The notes under the pieces: generated by a model
The model's input: the letters and a program-made list of their open reading frames with translations, nothing else
Database searches by the model: none
What the model was told of the DNA's origin: nothing
Assembly (NCBI RefSeq): GCF_001639725.1
Contig: NZ_LTAW01000011.1
Coordinates: 1-64,000, forward strand
DNA: 64,000 nucleotides
Source: Marinomonas atlantica
Lineage (GTDB): Bacteria > Pseudomonadota > Gammaproteobacteria > Pseudomonadales > Marinomonadaceae
Direction of reading: 5' to 3'
Part shown: piece after piece, positions 61,484 through 64,000 of the stretch
Numbering within the stretch: position 1 is the stretch's first letter
Layout of the letters: each line of letters begins with the position of its first letter
Made by a program: the position numbers and the translations under genes

Positions 61484-61858
61484 ATGTCATTTTACACTGA
61501 GTTGTTAATTACGGTATTACTCGTCATTGGTGGGGTTTTCTTGCTTGTTGGCTCTATTGGTTTAGCACGCCTACCTGATATCTTTACTCGTCTTCATGGG
61601 CCTACTAAGGCTACCACGCTGGGTATTACAGGTATCTTGCTGTCTTCGCTGATTTATCAAACGATTAGCCAAGGGCAATTTTCGGTTTCAGAGCTGTTAA
61701 TCACTTTATTTTTGCTGATTACTGCACCTGTCGCAGCAAATATGATTGCAAAAACAGCTCTTCATCGTGGCAACCCAGCTATTCCAAGAACGACTGGGCA
61801 ATCTTTGATGGATAAGATTCGAGCACGCCAACCAGCTGATGCTCAGGAAGAAGATTAA
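61484..61858 (+). CDS. mrpG: Mrp antiporter subunit G
   Basis: 124 aa, three membrane spans, with the G-subunit motif GLARLPDIFTRLHGPTKATTLG. Last gene of the operon; the whole complex exports Na+ in exchange for protons, expected in a marine bacterium. Confidence 0.95.
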   Translation: MSFYTELLITVLLVIGGVFLLVGSIGLARLPDIFTRLHGPTKATTLGITGILLSSLIYQTISQGQFSVSELLITLFLLITAPVAANMIAKTALHRGNPAIPRTTGQSLMDKIRARQPADAQEED

Positions 61859-61864
61859 CTTATT

Positions 61865-64000
61865 CTATGGAGTCGGAAGCTCTTGGTGTAACAGTGTGAT
61901 GACTTCTGATTCTGGCAGCGGTCTTTCATAGAAATAGCCTTGATGTAGATAACAACCAAGCATGTTCAACACACGTGCTTGTTCTACTGTTTCTACGCCC
62001 TCAGCAATAACTTGTAAGTCTAGGTTCTGCGCCAGTTGTATCACCGCCTCACAAATTTTGTCGCCTTCCGCATGATCACCAATCTCACAAACAAACGATT
62101 TATCTATCTTCAGAATATCCAATGGCAGCTTTTTCAGATAATGCAGCGATGAGTACCCTGTTCCAAAGTCATCCACTGAAATCTCGACATTAAGTGCTTT
62201 TAGCCCTTCCATGATTTCAATACATTGATTCATATCGTGGATGAATACCCCTTCAGTTATCTCAATTTTGAGTAGGTCTCCTGGCACTTTATAACGCCTT
62301 AATAGCATATCAATATACTGACCAAAACCCTCTGAGACAAAATGTCTACCAGAAATATTAACGGCAACAGGTAAGAGTTTAAGTCCCTGCTTTCGCCATT
62401 GATCCAGCTTGGCAATACTTTGCTCTAACACCCATTCTCCAACACGACAGATTAAATTGGACTCTTCCGCTAACGGGATGAACTCTACCGGAGAGACAAA
62501 ACCTCTTTCTGGGTGTTCCCAACGAATAAGGGCCTCAAAGCCAATGATCGACTGAGTTAGCGTATTCATCTGTGGCTGATACATTAAATAAAACTGCTGA
62601 GCCCCAATAGCATTTTCAATTTCTTGCTCTAATCGAAAACGGTCTGTTATTTCATTGGCCATATGCGGTTCAAAGAATCTCGCATTATCTCGACCATTTT
62701 CTTTAGCCCAATACATGGCTAAATCAGCCTGCTGAATCAACTGCTCGGCATCATACAGATGTTCAGTTATAGCAATCCCGATGCTCGTTCCTACTTTAAC
62801 TGGCTTATCGGCAAGCAAAATAGGCTCTACCATTCCGGCTAAAATCTGCTTAGCCAGCATCATTGAACGTTCAGGAGAGACTTGTTCTGTCAACATGATT
62901 AGGAATTCATCACCACCCCAACGTGCGATAATATCGGATTCTAATACAATTTGATTGAGTCTAGCTGACACCTCACACAGCAACTCATCGCCTGCTTTGT
63001 GTCCTAACGAGTCGTTTATCACTTTAAACTTATCTAAGTCTAGAAATAATAACGCCACGGCCTGATGATGTTCCTCCGCATACACGAGCGCACGCTCAAG
63101 CTGTTCTGACATGTAAGCGCGATTATAGAGGCTGGTGAGTGGGTCACTATAAGCTAGCGAACGCAATCGCTGCTGGAGCTTTACGTGGCGAGTTACATCG
63201 CGGATATGCAGCGTAAACTCTTGAAAGCTACCTTGATCATTCAGCGCTTTAGTAATTGAAATTTCTACTGGAAAAGTTTGGTTGTCACCTCGCTCTAGCT
63301 GAAAATGATTACGTCGATTAATCAGCCAACCGCCAGAACTAGAAAAGCCAGTGCCCAAGCTAGTTCGAATGCTCTTTCTGTCTTTAATTGGGACAAAACT
63401 GTCGATAAAGCTTTTCCCCTTGATTTGGCGCTTTAGTACACCAAACGTACGTTCTGAAGCAGGGTTGAATTCAATGATATGGGCATCACCGTCTATTGTA
63501 ACAATGCAGTCCATTGAGGCATTAAGAATCGCCGATTTACGCATTTCACTTTCTTTAAACCAGAACAAGGCTTGGTCGCGCTCATTAATTTCTTGGCTGA
63601 CTTTATCAAGTACCCGATTATATTGTTTCGCAATTTGACCGACTTCCGTGAAAGGCTCTTCAGGAACATGATTGGAGAAATCGGCCTCATCTTCTTGATA
63701 ATGCATCGAATTCAAAAGATCAATCAACTCAGTAGTTGCCTTGTGTTCAGCGATATTAAGGCCCTGCTCTTCTTCCTCTTTAGTAACGCGAAGTACCATA
63801 ACCTTTTGCAGTAGATATAAAGCGATACTTGTTACTACAACACAATAAATACCAATAGTAACAATGCCTAACGTTTGAACTTCAAACTGCTGCCAACGAC
63901 TTAAGCCTGTCCCGACTTTATCTAAATCACCAAACAGTGAGACGGCTAAAGTCCCCCAAATCCCCGCAAATAAGTGTGCAGGTACCACATCTAAGGCATC
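61865..64000 (-). CDS. Ammonium-transporter - PAS - GGDEF - EAL fusion (5' end outside window)
   Basis: At least 711 aa; the start lies beyond 64,000. Reading begins DALDVVPAHLFAGIWGTL, the last helices of an Amt channel, followed by a TM (IVTIGIYCVVVTSIALYLL), a linker, a PAS domain (IDGDAHIIEFNPASERTFG), GGDEF with intact RWGGDEF, and EAL with FEALIRW and DDFGTGYSS. The I-site position reads LESD, lacking the Arg. It likely couples ammonium sensing to c-di-GMP turnover (inference). Confidence 0.88.
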   Translation of the reverse strand, partial: DALDVVPAHLFAGIWGTLAVSLFGDLDKVGTGLSRWQQFEVQTLGIVTIGIYCVVVTSIALYLLQKVMVLRVTKEEEEQGLNIAEHKATTELIDLLNSMHYQEDEADFSNHVPEEPFTEVGQIAKQYNRVLDKVSQEINERDQALFWFKESEMRKSAILNASMDCIVTIDGDAHIIEFNPASERTFGVLKRQIKGKSFIDSFVPIKDRKSIRTSLGTGFSSSGGWLINRRNHFQLERGDNQTFPVEISITKALNDQGSFQEFTLHIRDVTRHVKLQQRLRSLAYSDPLTSLYNRAYMSEQLERALVYAEEHHQAVALLFLDLDKFKVINDSLGHKAGDELLCEVSARLNQIVLESDIIARWGGDEFLIMLTEQVSPERSMMLAKQILAGMVEPILLADKPVKVGTSIGIAITEHLYDAEQLIQQADLAMYWAKENGRDNARFFEPHMANEITDRFRLEQEIENAIGAQQFYLMYQPQMNTLTQSIIGFEALIRWEHPERGFVSPVEFIPLAEESNLICRVGEWVLEQSIAKLDQWRKQGLKLLPVAVNISGRHFVSEGFGQYIDMLLRRYKVPGDLLKIEITEGVFIHDMNQCIEIMEGLKALNVEISVDDFGTGYSSLHYLKKLPLDILKIDKSFVCEIGDHAEGDKICEAVIQLAQNLDLQVIAEGVETVEQARVLNMLGCYLHQGYFYERPLPESEVITLLHQELPTP

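Overview
The window looks like the chromosome of a marine gammaproteobacterium, most likely Marinomonas or a close Oceanospirillales relative (inference from gene content, gene order and moderate G+C; no 16S rRNA is present). Two regions of ordinary chromosome (about 1-26.0 kb and 49.5-64 kb) flank two mobile elements inserted one after the other at the 3' end of the tmRNA gene ssrA.

Left chromosome: a five-gene tRNA array (Ser, Asn, Pro, His, Lys, minus strand); a secreted polysaccharide deacetylase; tdh, preceded by a decayed remnant of its usual partner kbl; nudC; a zinc metallopeptidase; ppnN; a peroxiredoxin; a chemoreceptor; a PilZ-DUF501 pair behind a sigma-28-type promoter; a TSUP permease; a GcvA-like LysR regulator with a probable small RNA next to it; a long-form GAPDH; a uridine-kinase-like protein; the heat-shock operon grpE-dnaK-dnaJ with a sigma-32-type promoter; recN with two LexA-type boxes; fur; bamE; ratA-rnfH; an NSS transporter; smpB and ssrA.

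Element 1 (about 26,035-39,681) reads as a temperate tailless phage with a double-jelly-roll capsid and internal membrane, of the PM2/corticovirus or autolykivirus type. It has an S24-type repressor and a divergent early operon with an HUH rolling-circle Rep (HxH and YxxxY) and an FtsK/HerA-type packaging ATPase. After a terminator and a new promoter comes a late operon: a small membrane protein, the capsid candidate, several small proteins with C-terminal membrane anchors, a spike-like protein with 9-residue repeats, a Gly-rich adhesin, a fibre-assembly-like protein, a DUF1353-transglycosylase fusion and three overlapping micro-ORFs that look like lysis or membrane genes. A tyrosine integrase lies between two membrane-protein cargo genes near the right end. 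Paired GACACAC arm-type sites occur at both ends.

Element 2 (about 39,682-49,496) is an integrative island with a different tyrosine integrase, a small XRE regulator, a serine resolvase with a res-like site, and cargo: a conserved unknown, a secreted HNH nuclease, a RexA/RexB-like pair that may be an abortive-infection system, a membrane protein and a frameshifted SH3 protein. Behind the integrase are three tandem 175-179-bp modules, each with three module-specific 15-bp palindromes at a 23/22-bp pitch. This is the least explained structure in the window. The original ssrA terminator now lies 23.5 kb from the gene, beyond the third att copy.

Right chromosome: an AaeXAB-like efflux operon, a lipoprotein, a Yip1-family protein, a soluble CZB chemoreceptor, a complete Mrp Na+/H+ antiporter operon with fused A and B subunits, and the C-terminal part of an ammonium-transporter-PAS-GGDEF-EAL fusion cut by the window edge.
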